Shown: positions 34,883 through 44,406 of the stretch, piece after piece
Numbering within the stretch: the stretch's first letter is position 1
Layout: the number at the start of each line of letters is the position of its first letter
NCBI GenBank assembly: GCA_910579615.1
Contig: CAJTUA010000021.1
Coordinates: 10,335 to 74,334 of the forward strand
Length of the DNA stretch: 64,000 nt
Source: an uncultured Lachnospiraceae bacterium
GTDB lineage: Bacteria > Bacillota > Clostridia > Lachnospirales > Lachnospiraceae
Direction: 5' to 3'
Program-made: the position numbers and the translations under genes
The notes under the pieces: model-generated
What the model was told of the DNA's origin: nothing
The model's database searches: none
The model's input: only the letters and a program-made list of their open reading frames with translations

Positions 34883-35500
34883 TTGTACAAACATTTTGGA
34901 AAAAGAATAATTGATTTTTTACTCTCTGGAATTGGAATTGTAGTATTTTCTTTTCCAATGTTGATTATTGCGTTATTAATCAAACTCTCAGATCCTGGTC
35001 CAGCATTTTTTAAACAAAAACGGGTTGGAATACATAAAAAAAATTTTATGTTGCTGAAATTTCGCTCTATGAAAATGTCAACACCACATGATATTCCAAC
35101 ACACCAACTTAAAAATCCGGAGCAATATTTATTAAAGTTCGGTGCATTCCTGCGCAAATACAGTTTAGACGAATTACCGCAGCTTTTTAATATTTTTCAG
35201 GGGGAAATGAGTATTATTGGACCGCGGCCAGCGCTTTGGAATCAATACGACTTGGTTGAAGAACGGGATAAATATGGTGCGAACGACGTAAAGCCGGGGC
35301 TGAGCGGTTGGGCACAGATTAATGGACGAGATGAATTGGAGATACCGGTAAAAGCAAAACTTGATGGAGAGTATGTAAGGCGGATGAGTTTCCGGTTTGA
35401 CTGCCAGTGCTTTTTCGGGACGATTGGGAAGGTACTCAGGCACGACGGTGTAGTGGAAGGTGGAACAGGGGAAATGAAGCGAGAAAGAAGAGATATATAG
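34883..35500 (+). CDS. Initiating sugar-1-phosphate transferase of the polysaccharide locus
   Basis: About 205 residues of the WcaJ/RfbP/CapM type: one N-terminal membrane segment (RIIDFLLSGIGIVVFSFPML), then the catalytic core with DPGPAFFKQKRVG, LKFRSMK, SLDELPQLFNIFQGEMSIIGPRP and KPGLSGWAQINGRDEL. It loads the first sugar phosphate onto undecaprenyl phosphate at the membrane and so starts each repeat unit. I place the start at TTG 34883 (MYKHFGKRIIDF) because GGAGG lies 9 bases before it and this is the usual N-terminus; TTG 34844 is possible but has no such site. It opens the biosynthesis genes. Confidence 0.92.
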   Translation: MYKHFGKRIIDFLLSGIGIVVFSFPMLIIALLIKLSDPGPAFFKQKRVGIHKKNFMLLKFRSMKMSTPHDIPTHQLKNPEQYLLKFGAFLRKYSLDELPQLFNIFQGEMSIIGPRPALWNQYDLVEERDKYGANDVKPGLSGWAQINGRDELEIPVKAKLDGEYVRRMSFRFDCQCFFGTIGKVLRHDGVVEGGTGEMKRERRDI

Positions 35501-35566
35501 GGAAATCCGGGAATGAAGAAATGAAAAGGGTGCTCATGACTGGGGCGAATATGGGGAGAACACAAG

Positions 35567-36394
35567 GTGAAAAAAGTGTTAATTGCCGGAGCAGGCAGCT
35601 ATATTGGGGAATCATTGAAAGAATTTCTGGGGCAATGGCCAGATCAGTATAAAGTTGAAGTTATGGCCACAAAGGGGATGAAGCCAGAAAGCGGTATATT
35701 TGAGGGTATTGATGCTATCTTTTGTGTAGCTGGTATTGCCCACATAAAAGAAACTGCTAAAAATCGTCATTTGTACTTTGATATTAACCGGGATTTGGTT
35801 GTGGAAATCGCAGAGGCAGCAAAAGATGCAGGTGTAAAACAGTTTATATTACTTTCCTCTATGTCCGTATACGGATTAGAAGTAGGGCATATAAAGAAGA
35901 AAACACAACCACGCCCTGTCACAGCTTATGGTGAATCAAAGTTACAGGCAGACGAAAAAATTAGAAAATTGGAGTGTAATAACTTCAAGTTTTGCTGTTT
36001 GCGTCCGCCGATGGTCTACGGGAAAAACTGCACAGGAAACTATCAAGCACTACGGAAATTTGCCTTGAAGAGCCCGATCTTCCCGGATTACCCGAATCAT
36101 CGGTCGATGATCTATATTGGGAATCTGTGTGAATTTGTGAAAAGGTGTATTGACTTCGAGAGATCCGGACTGTTTTTTCCACAGAATGGAGGTTACGTGA
36201 ATACGAGTAAGATGGTTGAAATCATAGCGGAGTGTCACGGGAAGAAGATAAAGCTGACGAAGAAATTCAACTGGGCAATTGGGTTATGTGGAATCAGAGC
36301 AGTAAAAAAGGTATTTGGTGACTTAGTTTACGAAACGGTAGACACTGTTGGTAAATACGATTTTGCGGAGAGTATTAAATTAACGGAGGAGTAA
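35567..36394 (+). CDS. NAD(P)-dependent sugar epimerase/dehydratase
   Basis: A 275-residue short-chain extended reductase: dinucleotide motif AGAGSYIGESL, a conserved YGLEVGHIKK segment, YGESKLQADEKIRKLE with the catalytic Tyr and Lys, and LRPPMVYGKNCTGNY. The GTG at 35567 starts the conserved N-terminus. It alters a nucleotide sugar for the polysaccharide, but the substrate cannot be read from the sequence. Its stop is 2 bp before the next gene. Confidence 0.85.
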   Translation: MKKVLIAGAGSYIGESLKEFLGQWPDQYKVEVMATKGMKPESGIFEGIDAIFCVAGIAHIKETAKNRHLYFDINRDLVVEIAEAAKDAGVKQFILLSSMSVYGLEVGHIKKKTQPRPVTAYGESKLQADEKIRKLECNNFKFCCLRPPMVYGKNCTGNYQALRKFALKSPIFPDYPNHRSMIYIGNLCEFVKRCIDFERSGLFFPQNGGYVNTSKMVEIIAECHGKKIKLTKKFNWAIGLCGIRAVKKVFGDLVYETVDTVGKYDFAESIKLTEE

Positions 36395-36396
36395 CT

Positions 36397-37590
36397 GTGG
36401 GTAGAGTAGAGAGCAAAGGAAGCTCAAATCATCTTAAACTGGAACATGCCATCAAACATAATCCGATTATTCAGAAACTTTACAGGTCCGGGATGAGTTG
36501 TGTGTTCCAACTATGGGGAATGTTTGTAAAAACGGATTCAAGGCTAGTTTTAATGAATGGTCACGGCTACAAATATAATGACAGCCCAAGGACTATATAT
36601 AGAAAAATGCTTGAACTTGGATTGGATCGAAAATACCGTATTGTATGGGCACTAAATGATCCAGAAAACACAAATATTCAAGGGAATGTCCGGAAGATTA
36701 AAATGGACACAAAGGAATATTTTCAAACAGCCCTGAAAGCGAAATATTGGATTTCATGCGTTGGTATTGAGCGAGGACTCCATTTTAAGAAAAAAAATCA
36801 AGTATACCTGAATACATGGCACGGTGCGGCAATCAATGTGTGTGGTAATGGTGTTCCGGGAAGAAACGATTTCCATTGGGGACACATTGATTATTTTTGT
36901 ATGTGTGGGAAATTGGATGAGATAAACTTTGGAAGGGATATGGAACTAAATCCGAAATCTTATCTCAGATGTGGATATCCAAGGAATGATGTACTGAGTA
37001 CAATATCTCCCGGGGAGAGAATCGAAATCCAGCGGAAATTGGGATTGCCGGAAGGTAAGAAGTATATTCTCTTTGCGCCAACATGGAGGGATAGCCAGGA
37101 TGGTGGAGAGTCTTATCAGCTCGCACCACCGATTGACTGGGATAAATGGAAAGAAAAGCTTGGCAATGACTATATTGTTCTTCTCAGGACACATCCATAT
37201 ACAACGAGGCTTATGGATATGAAATTCAATCATTTTGTACTGGACTTCACTTCATATCCGGAGGTAAACGATTTGCTTATCGCGGCTGATGTGTTGATTT
37301 CAGATTATTCAAGTATTCTTTTGGACTACTGCATCACGGAGAAACCAATGGTGTGCTTCGGATACGATTTTGAAGAATATAAACGTGTTCGGGGATTTTA
37401 CTATGACATGGAAAAAGAAATGCCCAATGGTGTTTTGAAAACAGAGGATGAAGTAATAAGACACCTTTTAAAATTAGATTATGGGGCTGAATGTAATAAG
37501 ACAAAAATATTCAAGCAGAACCATTGTGAATATGAAAAAGGCAATGCCACATTAACATGTATTAATAGATTGTTCGAGACAAATTATTAA
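36397..37590 (+). CDS. CDP-glycerol glycerophosphotransferase-like (TagB/TagF family) protein
   Basis: A 397-residue transferase; GTG 36397 follows GGAGG. Conserved family segments are LNTWHGAAINVCGNG, PRNDVLST, ILFAPTWRDSQ, LLRTHPY and the CDP-binding DVLISDYSSILLDY. Members move an alditol phosphate from a CDP carrier to a growing chain at the membrane face, as in teichoic acid synthesis. With the cytidylyltransferase fusion three genes on, it suggests the polymer carries glycerol phosphate or a related alditol phosphate. Confidence 0.9.
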   Translation: MGRVESKGSSNHLKLEHAIKHNPIIQKLYRSGMSCVFQLWGMFVKTDSRLVLMNGHGYKYNDSPRTIYRKMLELGLDRKYRIVWALNDPENTNIQGNVRKIKMDTKEYFQTALKAKYWISCVGIERGLHFKKKNQVYLNTWHGAAINVCGNGVPGRNDFHWGHIDYFCMCGKLDEINFGRDMELNPKSYLRCGYPRNDVLSTISPGERIEIQRKLGLPEGKKYILFAPTWRDSQDGGESYQLAPPIDWDKWKEKLGNDYIVLLRTHPYTTRLMDMKFNHFVLDFTSYPEVNDLLIAADVLISDYSSILLDYCITEKPMVCFGYDFEEYKRVRGFYYDMEKEMPNGVLKTEDEVIRHLLKLDYGAECNKTKIFKQNHCEYEKGNATLTCINRLFETNY

Positions 37591-37602
37591 TGGAGGTTTG
37601 AA

Positions 37603-38670
37603 ATGCTCAACTTTACCGTGGGACCAGTGATGTCAGATCCAGATGTCATTGAGGTTGCCAACCACTCAACACCGTATTTCAGGACACCTGAATTCTCAGA
37701 GGTAATGCTAGAGAATGAAAGGCTTATGCTTGAATTCCTGAATGCACCACCGGATTCCCGTGCAGTGTTTCTCACAGCATCTGGCACAGGCTCCATGGAA
37801 TCTGTGGTCATGAATGTGCTTAATGATTCTGATAAAATTATCGTCATCAATGGTGGAAGTTTTGGGCATCGGTTTGTTGAGCTTTGTGAACTTCATAAAA
37901 GAAATTTCACTCAAGTCAAATGTGAGTTTGGTCATCAACTGGTAAGAGAACAATTGGAAGGCTTAGAAAATTATACGGCTCTCCTTATCAATATGCATGA
38001 AACATCTTCTGGCGTGCTCTATGATATGGAGATGGTAGCGGGGTTTTGTCGAGTCAATAATATACTTCTGATCGTAGATGCCATCTCTGCCTTCATTGCT
38101 GATCCTATTGACATGACAGCCTTTGGTGCTGCAGTAGTAATCGCGGGATCCCAAAAAGCATTAGCAGTCCAACCTGGTATTTCTTTCATTGTTTTCTCAC
38201 CTGAAGCGATTGAAAGAGTGGGCAATAATCCAGAAACCTGCATGTATTTGTCCCTCAGGCAAGCCCTGATGAATGGTAAACGTGGGCAGACCCCATTTAC
38301 ACCAGCAGTTACTACATTGCTTCAGATAAATACCCGTCTCCACCAAATTTCAAATTCAGGGGGGATATTGCAGGAGCGGAAAAAAATCGCTTCTGTGGCT
38401 AAGGACTTCAGAAGTAGTATAAAAGATTTACCATTTGAGCTTGTGTCGGAGTTTCCATCCAATGCGGTTACTTGTTTAAGACCTATTCACGGTGGGGCTA
38501 AGAAAATTGTGAGAATTCTCAGAGATGAATATCAGATATGGGTATGTCCAAATAGTGGAGAGATGGCAGATGTTGTATTCCGCATAGGACATATAGGGTA
38601 TATCACGCATGAGGATAACCACAAGTTGATTGATGCCCTGTACGACATGAACAGGAGAGGACTGCTGTGA
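37603..38670 (+). CDS. Class V PLP-dependent aminotransferase
   Basis: A 355-residue enzyme of the serine-pyruvate/2-aminoethylphosphonate aminotransferase group. The start LNFTVGPVMSDPDVIEV matches the family, as do FLTASGTGSMESVVMN, INMHETSSGVLYD, LLIVDAISAF and the PLP-binding Lys in AGSQKAL. GGAGG precedes the ATG. No phosphonate genes (PEP mutase, phosphonopyruvate decarboxylase) are in the window, so a role on phosphonates is not supported here; amination of a three-carbon keto compound tied to the CDP pathway is an alternative. Confidence 0.88.
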   Translation: MLNFTVGPVMSDPDVIEVANHSTPYFRTPEFSEVMLENERLMLEFLNAPPDSRAVFLTASGTGSMESVVMNVLNDSDKIIVINGGSFGHRFVELCELHKRNFTQVKCEFGHQLVREQLEGLENYTALLINMHETSSGVLYDMEMVAGFCRVNNILLIVDAISAFIADPIDMTAFGAAVVIAGSQKALAVQPGISFIVFSPEAIERVGNNPETCMYLSLRQALMNGKRGQTPFTPAVTTLLQINTRLHQISNSGGILQERKKIASVAKDFRSSIKDLPFELVSEFPSNAVTCLRPIHGGAKKIVRILRDEYQIWVCPNSGEMADVVFRIGHIGYITHEDNHKLIDALYDMNRRGLL

Positions 38671-38804
38671 TATAGGACTTCCAAAGAGGATAAAAGCACC
38701 GGAAGAAAAATATATTATTAAAAATATATGTACTGATTTATGGCGGTCTTAGAAAAACTCGACAGAGAAACTGTTAGCCTTATAGCCCTGAAAGGATGCC
38801 TGAT

Positions 38805-40133
38805 ATGACTAAAGTAATTACATATGGTACCTACGACTTGCTTCATTACGGCCATATAAAGCTTCTTGAAAGAGCCAAGGAACTTGGAGACTATCTGATT
38901 GTTGGTGTTACCTCGGATGATTATGACAAGGCAAGAGGAAAAATAAATAATAAACAAACTCTTATGGAGCGCGTGGCTGCTGTGAAGGCTTGCGGTATCG
39001 CAGATGAAGTGATTGCTGAGGAGTATGACGGGCAGAAAATAGATGATATAAGGAAGTATGGGATAGATATATTTGCAATAGGATCAGACTGGGAGGGCAA
39101 GTTTGATTATTTAAATGAATATTGCAAAGTTATCTATTTGCCTAGAACCAAGGGCATTTCTAGTTCAAAGATCAGGGCAAGGAAGAATCATCTTAAGGTA
39201 GGTTTAATCGGGGACGAGGGAAGTGAGCTAACCAGTATCACCAAATTTATCAGAGAACTGCAATATGTTGATGGTGTAGAAGCTGTATGTTCGAATGTAA
39301 AAGAAGATAGGCTTATACAAATTGAAAATATTAATGAGCTGTTAAGTATAGTTGATGCAGTGTATATTGCATCGCATCCGACAAAACATTATAAGCAGAT
39401 AAAAAATGCGCTGACCCATGGGAAACATGTTCTTTGTGAGACACCAGTGGCGTTGGTAGCTGATCAATGCTCAGAACTATTCGAGATAGCAAAGTTAAAT
39501 AATTGTATCCTGATGGAAGGTGCAAAAACAGCTTATACTACTGCGTTTGAAAGATTAGTGCTGTTAGCTAAAACGGGAAAGATAGGCGAGATCCTTTGTG
39601 TCGATGCTACATGCACAAGTCAGAAGAATCTCGGAGAGTATAGTGGGGAAAAGTTAAAGAATAATTGGAACACAATTACTGAGTGGGGACCGCTAACACT
39701 TCTTCCAGTATTTCAAATACTAGGATGCGAGTATAAGAATATATCAATAGATACACGCCTTTTGCCTAGTTCAGAGTTCTTTGACATATTTACAAGAGTT
39801 AATTTTAGGTTTGATAAGGCTGTGGCAACAGTTAAGGTTGCGAAGGGAGCCAAGTCAGAAGGAGAACTTATTATTTCCGGAACAGATGGTTACATATATG
39901 TTCCAGCACCATGGTGGAAAACAGATTATTTTGAAATTAGATATGAAAATCCTGCGGATAATAAAAGATATTTTTATCAACTGGATGGTGAAGGTATCCG
40001 TTATGAGATTGTGGCTTTTGTGAAGGCGATTGATAATGGGAATGGATCGTTTTATATTGATGAGGATGTAACAAGGGCAATTGCTGGTGTTATGGAAGAA
40101 TTTTACAAGAAAGAGAAAGTTTTCTTGATATAG
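38805..40133 (+). CDS. Fusion of cytidylyltransferase and Gfo/Idh/MocA oxidoreductase
   Basis: A 442-residue two-domain protein. Residues 1-125 are a TagD-like glycerol-3-phosphate cytidylyltransferase: ITYGTYDLLHYGHIKLLERA with the HxGH motif, GVTSDDYD, and GISSSKIRARK. Residues 130-440 are a Gfo/Idh/MocA-type oxidoreductase (KVGLIGDEGSEL start, HVLCETPVALVADQ, and a C-terminal substrate domain). ATG 38805 has AAAGG nine bases upstream, better than ATG 38796. The joined activities suggest a product that is both attached to CMP and oxidised or reduced. Together with the aminotransferase and CDP-glycerol-type transferase this may supply an unusual aminated or oxidised alditol phosphate. Confidence 0.88.
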   Translation: MTKVITYGTYDLLHYGHIKLLERAKELGDYLIVGVTSDDYDKARGKINNKQTLMERVAAVKACGIADEVIAEEYDGQKIDDIRKYGIDIFAIGSDWEGKFDYLNEYCKVIYLPRTKGISSSKIRARKNHLKVGLIGDEGSELTSITKFIRELQYVDGVEAVCSNVKEDRLIQIENINELLSIVDAVYIASHPTKHYKQIKNALTHGKHVLCETPVALVADQCSELFEIAKLNNCILMEGAKTAYTTAFERLVLLAKTGKIGEILCVDATCTSQKNLGEYSGEKLKNNWNTITEWGPLTLLPVFQILGCEYKNISIDTRLLPSSEFFDIFTRVNFRFDKAVATVKVAKGAKSEGELIISGTDGYIYVPAPWWKTDYFEIRYENPADNKRYFYQLDGEGIRYEIVAFVKAIDNGNGSFYIDEDVTRAIAGVMEEFYKKEKVFLI

Positions 40134-40146
40134 GAAGAAGGATAAG

Positions 40147-41316
40147 ATGAGATTTTTATTTGTGTTTGATATAGGATTTGATAGAGGCGGGCCGTCTGTA
40201 CACTTACTACAGGACATATTGAGGTCGGCTTTAGAAGAAGGTCACGCGGTAAAAGTAATTCTTAAGAAGACGAACGGACCAGATAAGGAAATGCCAGATG
40301 AGTTTTTGGCTAATCCTAATTTTCATTATCATATTATTGATGAAAAAACGAACAAAAAAAGTGGATTCATCAGCAGATACATAGATGAGATTAAATACGC
40401 AAAGAAGTGTGCAGGATTATTTTTATCGGATGGGAGATTTGATGCAGTATTTCTTCAGTCAAATGTAATTACATACTTCTATATGAAACAGTTAAAAAAG
40501 TTAGATTGTAGGATAGTTTACAATGTACAAGATATTTTTCCTTATAATCTGAAACTTTCCGGTCAGCTTCCGCTAGCGAAAATAACATTCCCAATCTTCC
40601 GAAAGCTTCAAAATGCTGGATACAAAATGGCAGACAAGATTATCACAATATCGGATGATATGAAGCAGACGCTGGTTGATGATGGGGTTGAATCAGACAA
40701 GATTGAAGTTGTATATAACTGGAGCTATGCAGATACACCTATAAGATTAGAAACGATAGATCCGGAGAATGTGTTTGACCTACATCTTGACCATAACAAA
40801 TTCAATGTTGTGTATGCGGGAAATATAGGGAAGATGCAGAATGTTGAGTTGATAGCCAAGGCAGCTCGGGAAATGGAGGAAGATGAATCCATCCACTTCT
40901 ACATAATAGGGGATGGAGCGAATAAGAGGGACGTTGAGCAGATTGCCAATGGGTTAAAGAATGTAACCATGCTTCCTATGCAGCCTGTCCGATATGCCGA
41001 AAGTATTTATGCCCAAGCTGATTTGAATGTGATTCCATTAATGCTAGGGGGTATAAGAACTGCGCTACCTAGTAAGACAGCTACGGTACTGAGAGTCAAT
41101 AAACCGATGGCTTTTTGTATTGATGGGGAAACAGAAATAGAAAAATTAATGGGAAAGATTGATGGTGTATATTTTTGTGATTGCTGTGATACAACATCTG
41201 TTAAGTCATTGCTACAAAAGTTAATGAGAGTTAATAGCGGGGATATTAACAGAAATAAGTTAGCATTTTTATCTGTAGCAAATTGTAATCAATACATTAA
41301 ATGTATGGTTGGTTAA
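40147..41316 (+). CDS. Glycosyltransferase, family 4 (1)
   Basis: A 389-residue GT4-type enzyme: the N-terminal acceptor lobe starts MRFLFVFDIGFDRGGPS, and the C-terminal donor lobe shows VVYAGNIGKMQNVELIAKA, FYIIGDGANKRDVEQ and PVRYAESIYAQADLNVIPL. The last 50 residues are less typical (SVKSLLQKLMRVNSGD) but the frame is intact. It adds one sugar to the repeat unit in the cytoplasm; donor and acceptor unknown. DNA is AT-rich, as for the next few genes. Confidence 0.88.
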   Translation: MRFLFVFDIGFDRGGPSVHLLQDILRSALEEGHAVKVILKKTNGPDKEMPDEFLANPNFHYHIIDEKTNKKSGFISRYIDEIKYAKKCAGLFLSDGRFDAVFLQSNVITYFYMKQLKKLDCRIVYNVQDIFPYNLKLSGQLPLAKITFPIFRKLQNAGYKMADKIITISDDMKQTLVDDGVESDKIEVVYNWSYADTPIRLETIDPENVFDLHLDHNKFNVVYAGNIGKMQNVELIAKAAREMEEDESIHFYIIGDGANKRDVEQIANGLKNVTMLPMQPVRYAESIYAQADLNVIPLMLGGIRTALPSKTATVLRVNKPMAFCIDGETEIEKLMGKIDGVYFCDCCDTTSVKSLLQKLMRVNSGDINRNKLAFLSVANCNQYIKCMVG

Positions 41317-41343
41317 TTTGAAAATAATGGATGGAGTAGGAAA

Positions 41344-42576
41344 ATGAAGGTTTTACAGATAAACACAATTGTGGGGGCTGGTAGCACTGGAAGAATTGTT
41401 GAGGATATATTGGAAATGGTAATAAAGCATGGGGACGATGGGAGAATAGCGTGTGCAATTGATAATTCAAGTGAGAAATTATCTGGGAAAATATATAAAA
41501 TTGGTGGAAGAAAAAATGTCAGGTTAAGTCACGCAATAGCTTCGAGGATAACTGATAGATCAGGTTTTTATTCAAGGCAAGCAACAAAAAAATTAATTAA
41601 GTATATAGAACATGAAGGTTTTGACCTGATTCATATGCACAATCTCCACGGATATTATCTTGATATATCTTTGTTGTTTGAAAAATTGGCCAAGATGTCT
41701 GTGAAGGTTGTATGGACATTTCATGATTGTTGGCCAATGACTGGGCACTGTACTTATTTTGACTATATAGGTTGTGAAAAGTGGAAATATCAATGTGGGA
41801 AGTGCCCACAGAGAAAAAAATATCCCAAATCAATCATAGTAGATAATTCCAGAAAAAACTACGTAGATAAGAAGCAATTATTTCATTTGCTAAGTTATAT
41901 AATAGTAACCCCTTCTGCATGGCTGGAAGATATATGCAGGGAATCGTTTGTATCGGATAGATTTGTGAAAAAAATTCCAAATGGGATTGATTTAAGAAGT
42001 TTTTATCCGAGGGATGTTTCTGGGCTTCGGCATAGGTATAAGATTGAAAATAAATTTGTTATCTTAGCTGTAAGTGCTGGATGGAACATGCGGGAGCGAA
42101 ATGATAGAAAAGGGTTAGCAGATATTCTGGAACTTCGAAAAAAATTAGATAATACTTATGTGATAATAATGGTTGGATTTAAAGATGAAGCATCAATGAG
42201 AGGACTACCAGAAGGAATTATCGGAGTAAAAAAAACAAGAAGTTTGGACGAACTTGCAGAGTGGTACTCTGTGGGGGATGTTTTCATAAATCCAACGAAA
42301 GAAGAGGTTCTAGGGATGGTTAACATTGAAGCTTTAGCATGTGGAACACCAGTTATAACTTATAATACTGGTGGAAGCCCGGAGACCGTAGATGATTCTT
42401 GTGGGATAGTACTTGAAAAAGGAAACATTGATGCTTTAAGACAAGCAATAATAGCATGCAGGAAAGAAAATTTTGAAAAGGAAGATTGCATAAATAGAGC
42501 TAAGTTATTCGATAAAGAGAAGTGTTATGAAGAGTACTACGAACTTTATTGTCAAATGTTAAAGACGGACATATGA
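41344..42576 (+). CDS. Glycosyltransferase, family 4 (2)
   Basis: A 410-residue GT4 enzyme like the colanic-acid WcaC type: MKVLQINTIVGAGSTGRI at the start, HMHNLHGYYLD, VVWTFHDCWPMTGHCTYFD with cysteine-rich follow-up (CEKWKYQCGKCPQR), and the donor lobe PTKEEVLGMVNIEALACGTPVITYNTGGSPE. The Cys cluster probably binds a metal or forms a structural site typical of this group. Ordered between other capsule genes; 27 bp from the gene upstream. Confidence 0.92.
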   Translation: MKVLQINTIVGAGSTGRIVEDILEMVIKHGDDGRIACAIDNSSEKLSGKIYKIGGRKNVRLSHAIASRITDRSGFYSRQATKKLIKYIEHEGFDLIHMHNLHGYYLDISLLFEKLAKMSVKVVWTFHDCWPMTGHCTYFDYIGCEKWKYQCGKCPQRKKYPKSIIVDNSRKNYVDKKQLFHLLSYIIVTPSAWLEDICRESFVSDRFVKKIPNGIDLRSFYPRDVSGLRHRYKIENKFVILAVSAGWNMRERNDRKGLADILELRKKLDNTYVIIMVGFKDEASMRGLPEGIIGVKKTRSLDELAEWYSVGDVFINPTKEEVLGMVNIEALACGTPVITYNTGGSPETVDDSCGIVLEKGNIDALRQAIIACRKENFEKEDCINRAKLFDKEKCYEEYYELYCQMLKTDI

Positions 42577-42592
42577 GAGGAAAGGATGTAAT

Positions 42593-43141
42593 ATGAGAAC
42601 TTTAAAGCACTATATTTTCACAGATTTGAAACAAATCGTGGGGGGGGGTACAACAATAATAGATTGCTTAAAGTGGTATTTTATTCCAAAGGGAGAGTGT
42701 TTCCCGTTCATGGTGTGGTTTCGTATAGTTTGGATGCTGAAACATAGTAAGTCGAAGTATAAGAAAGTACTATTAGCGCCTGCGTATCTGATATTCAGAC
42801 ATTTTGAATTTAAATACGGTATCCACATTAACACAAACATTGATGTTGGTGAAGGATTGCATGTTGTGCATGGGGATGGAGTATACCTTAATGCGCAGAG
42901 CATAGGAAATAATGTGAAAGTTTATCAGGGAGTGACAGTTGGTGAGGGAGCAAATGGTGGAATTCCAACAATAAAGGATAATGTGACATTATATACCAAT
43001 TCGGTAATTGTAGGGGCTATTGAATTAAATGCTTTTTCGGTTGTAGGGGCTAATGCATTTGTTAATAAAACGGTTAACACATGTGAAATTGTTGCCGGAA
43101 TACCGGCAAAGGTAATAGGAACTTCTATCGCGTCAGATTAG
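42593..43141 (+). CDS. Serine-acetyltransferase-like left-handed beta-helix acetyltransferase
   Basis: A 182-residue hexapeptide-repeat protein: IHINTNIDVGEGLHVVHGDGVYLNAQSIGNNVKVYQGVTVGEG, then IVGAIELNAFSVVGANAFVNKTVN and AGIPAKVIG. It resembles the CysE-type acetyltransferases found in capsule clusters, which O-acetylate a sugar using acetyl-CoA. A run of nine G residues near 42640 (GGGGGGG) codes for Val-Gly-Gly-Gly and could be a slippage site. Confidence 0.88.
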   Translation: MRTLKHYIFTDLKQIVGGGTTIIDCLKWYFIPKGECFPFMVWFRIVWMLKHSKSKYKKVLLAPAYLIFRHFEFKYGIHINTNIDVGEGLHVVHGDGVYLNAQSIGNNVKVYQGVTVGEGANGGIPTIKDNVTLYTNSVIVGAIELNAFSVVGANAFVNKTVNTCEIVAGIPAKVIGTSIASD

Positions 43142-43157
43142 TTAATGGGGTGACAAT

Positions 43158-44363
43158 ATGAAAATTGTTCATGTAGAGGATGTTTTTCATCCGGATACTG
43201 GGTATCAGCTTAATCTATTATCAAAATATATGGTTGCTGCAGGACATGATGTTGTAATCATTACTGCCGAGACGGAGAAACTTCCAAAAGGATTCATGAA
43301 CTTTTTTGGTTCGGAAAATATTAGGAGAAGAGATGAAATTTTTACGCATAATTATGGAGTCAGAATTATTAGGATTCCAACAAAGGGCTACTATAGTGGT
43401 AGAGTGTTTTTATCAAGCAGGTTCTTTGAGATAATAAAAAGTGAAAATCCTGATGTGGTTTATGTTCACGGTAATGATACACTAACAGGGATGAGATATT
43501 TATTAAATCTAAAAAAGATGAAATATCCAATTGTGATGGATAGCCATATGCTTGATATGGCTGCAAAAAATAAATTTAAATCGGTATTCAGATTTTTTTA
43601 TAAGACAATGTTTGCACCCATAATAATTAAAAATTTAATTCCTGTAATACGAACTCAAGATAGTGATTATGTCGAGAAAGCTTTGGGAATTCCACTTTCC
43701 TTGGCACCGTGGATATCTACTGGATCCGATACTATGGTATTCAAAAAGGATCAAATTATTAGGGCTAAGATGCGTCAAAAGAACAATATAAAAGAAAATG
43801 AATTTGTTGTTACATATGCTGGAAAGCTAGATGAAGCAAAAGGTGGAATGTTATTGGCAAGAGCACTAAGAGAAAAAATAAATTTGGTTAGTAAAAAAAT
43901 ATGTTTTATCATTATTGGAAATGCAGTAGGAGAATATGGGCAACAAGTCGAAGATATTTTTTCAACTTCAGAAAATAGAATACTAAGATTTGGAACCCAA
44001 AAGTATATGGAACTTGCTCCGTTTTTTCAAATGTCTGATCTGGTTATATTTCCTAAACAATGCAGTTTAAGTTTCTATGATGCACAGGCATGTGGAATTC
44101 CTGTTTTGTTTGAAGATAATGAAATCAATTCAAAACGAGCTGTAAATGGGAATGCTGTTACATTTAAAAGCAATGATATATATGATTGTCGGAAGAAGAT
44201 AATCCAGATTGCCAATATGAATGCGTCTGATTATTTGTCAATGTCAAGAGCATCAGAAGAACTAATTAAAGAATCATATGATTATAAAAAAATATGTGAT
44301 ACATATCTTGATGTGATAACTAAAGAGATTGATAAATATAACAAAAATCATATATGTACTTAA
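43158..44363 (+). CDS. Glycosyltransferase, family 4 (3)
   Basis: A 401-residue GT4 enzyme. MKIVHVEDVFHPDTGYQLNLLSKYMVAAGHDVVIIT is the acceptor lobe, with MDSHMLDMA in the middle, and VTYAGKLDEAKGGMLLARAL, GNAVGEYGQQV and the E-x7-E-like SFYDAQACGIPVLFEDNE form the donor lobe. AT-rich. Third of the three GT4 enzymes, implying a repeat unit of about four sugars including the first one placed by the initiating transferase, if each adds one. Confidence 0.9.
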   Translation: MKIVHVEDVFHPDTGYQLNLLSKYMVAAGHDVVIITAETEKLPKGFMNFFGSENIRRRDEIFTHNYGVRIIRIPTKGYYSGRVFLSSRFFEIIKSENPDVVYVHGNDTLTGMRYLLNLKKMKYPIVMDSHMLDMAAKNKFKSVFRFFYKTMFAPIIIKNLIPVIRTQDSDYVEKALGIPLSLAPWISTGSDTMVFKKDQIIRAKMRQKNNIKENEFVVTYAGKLDEAKGGMLLARALREKINLVSKKICFIIIGNAVGEYGQQVEDIFSTSENRILRFGTQKYMELAPFFQMSDLVIFPKQCSLSFYDAQACGIPVLFEDNEINSKRAVNGNAVTFKSNDIYDCRKKIIQIANMNASDYLSMSRASEELIKESYDYKKICDTYLDVITKEIDKYNKNHICT

Positions 44364-44406
44364 AAAATAAAATAAAGATGATTAATCATATTTTTGTATA
44401 TGAGGG

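Noticed and set aside
37603..38670. Phosphonate (aminoethylphosphonate) pathway
   Set aside because: The aminotransferase resembles the group, but no PEP mutase or phosphonopyruvate decarboxylase lies in the locus.
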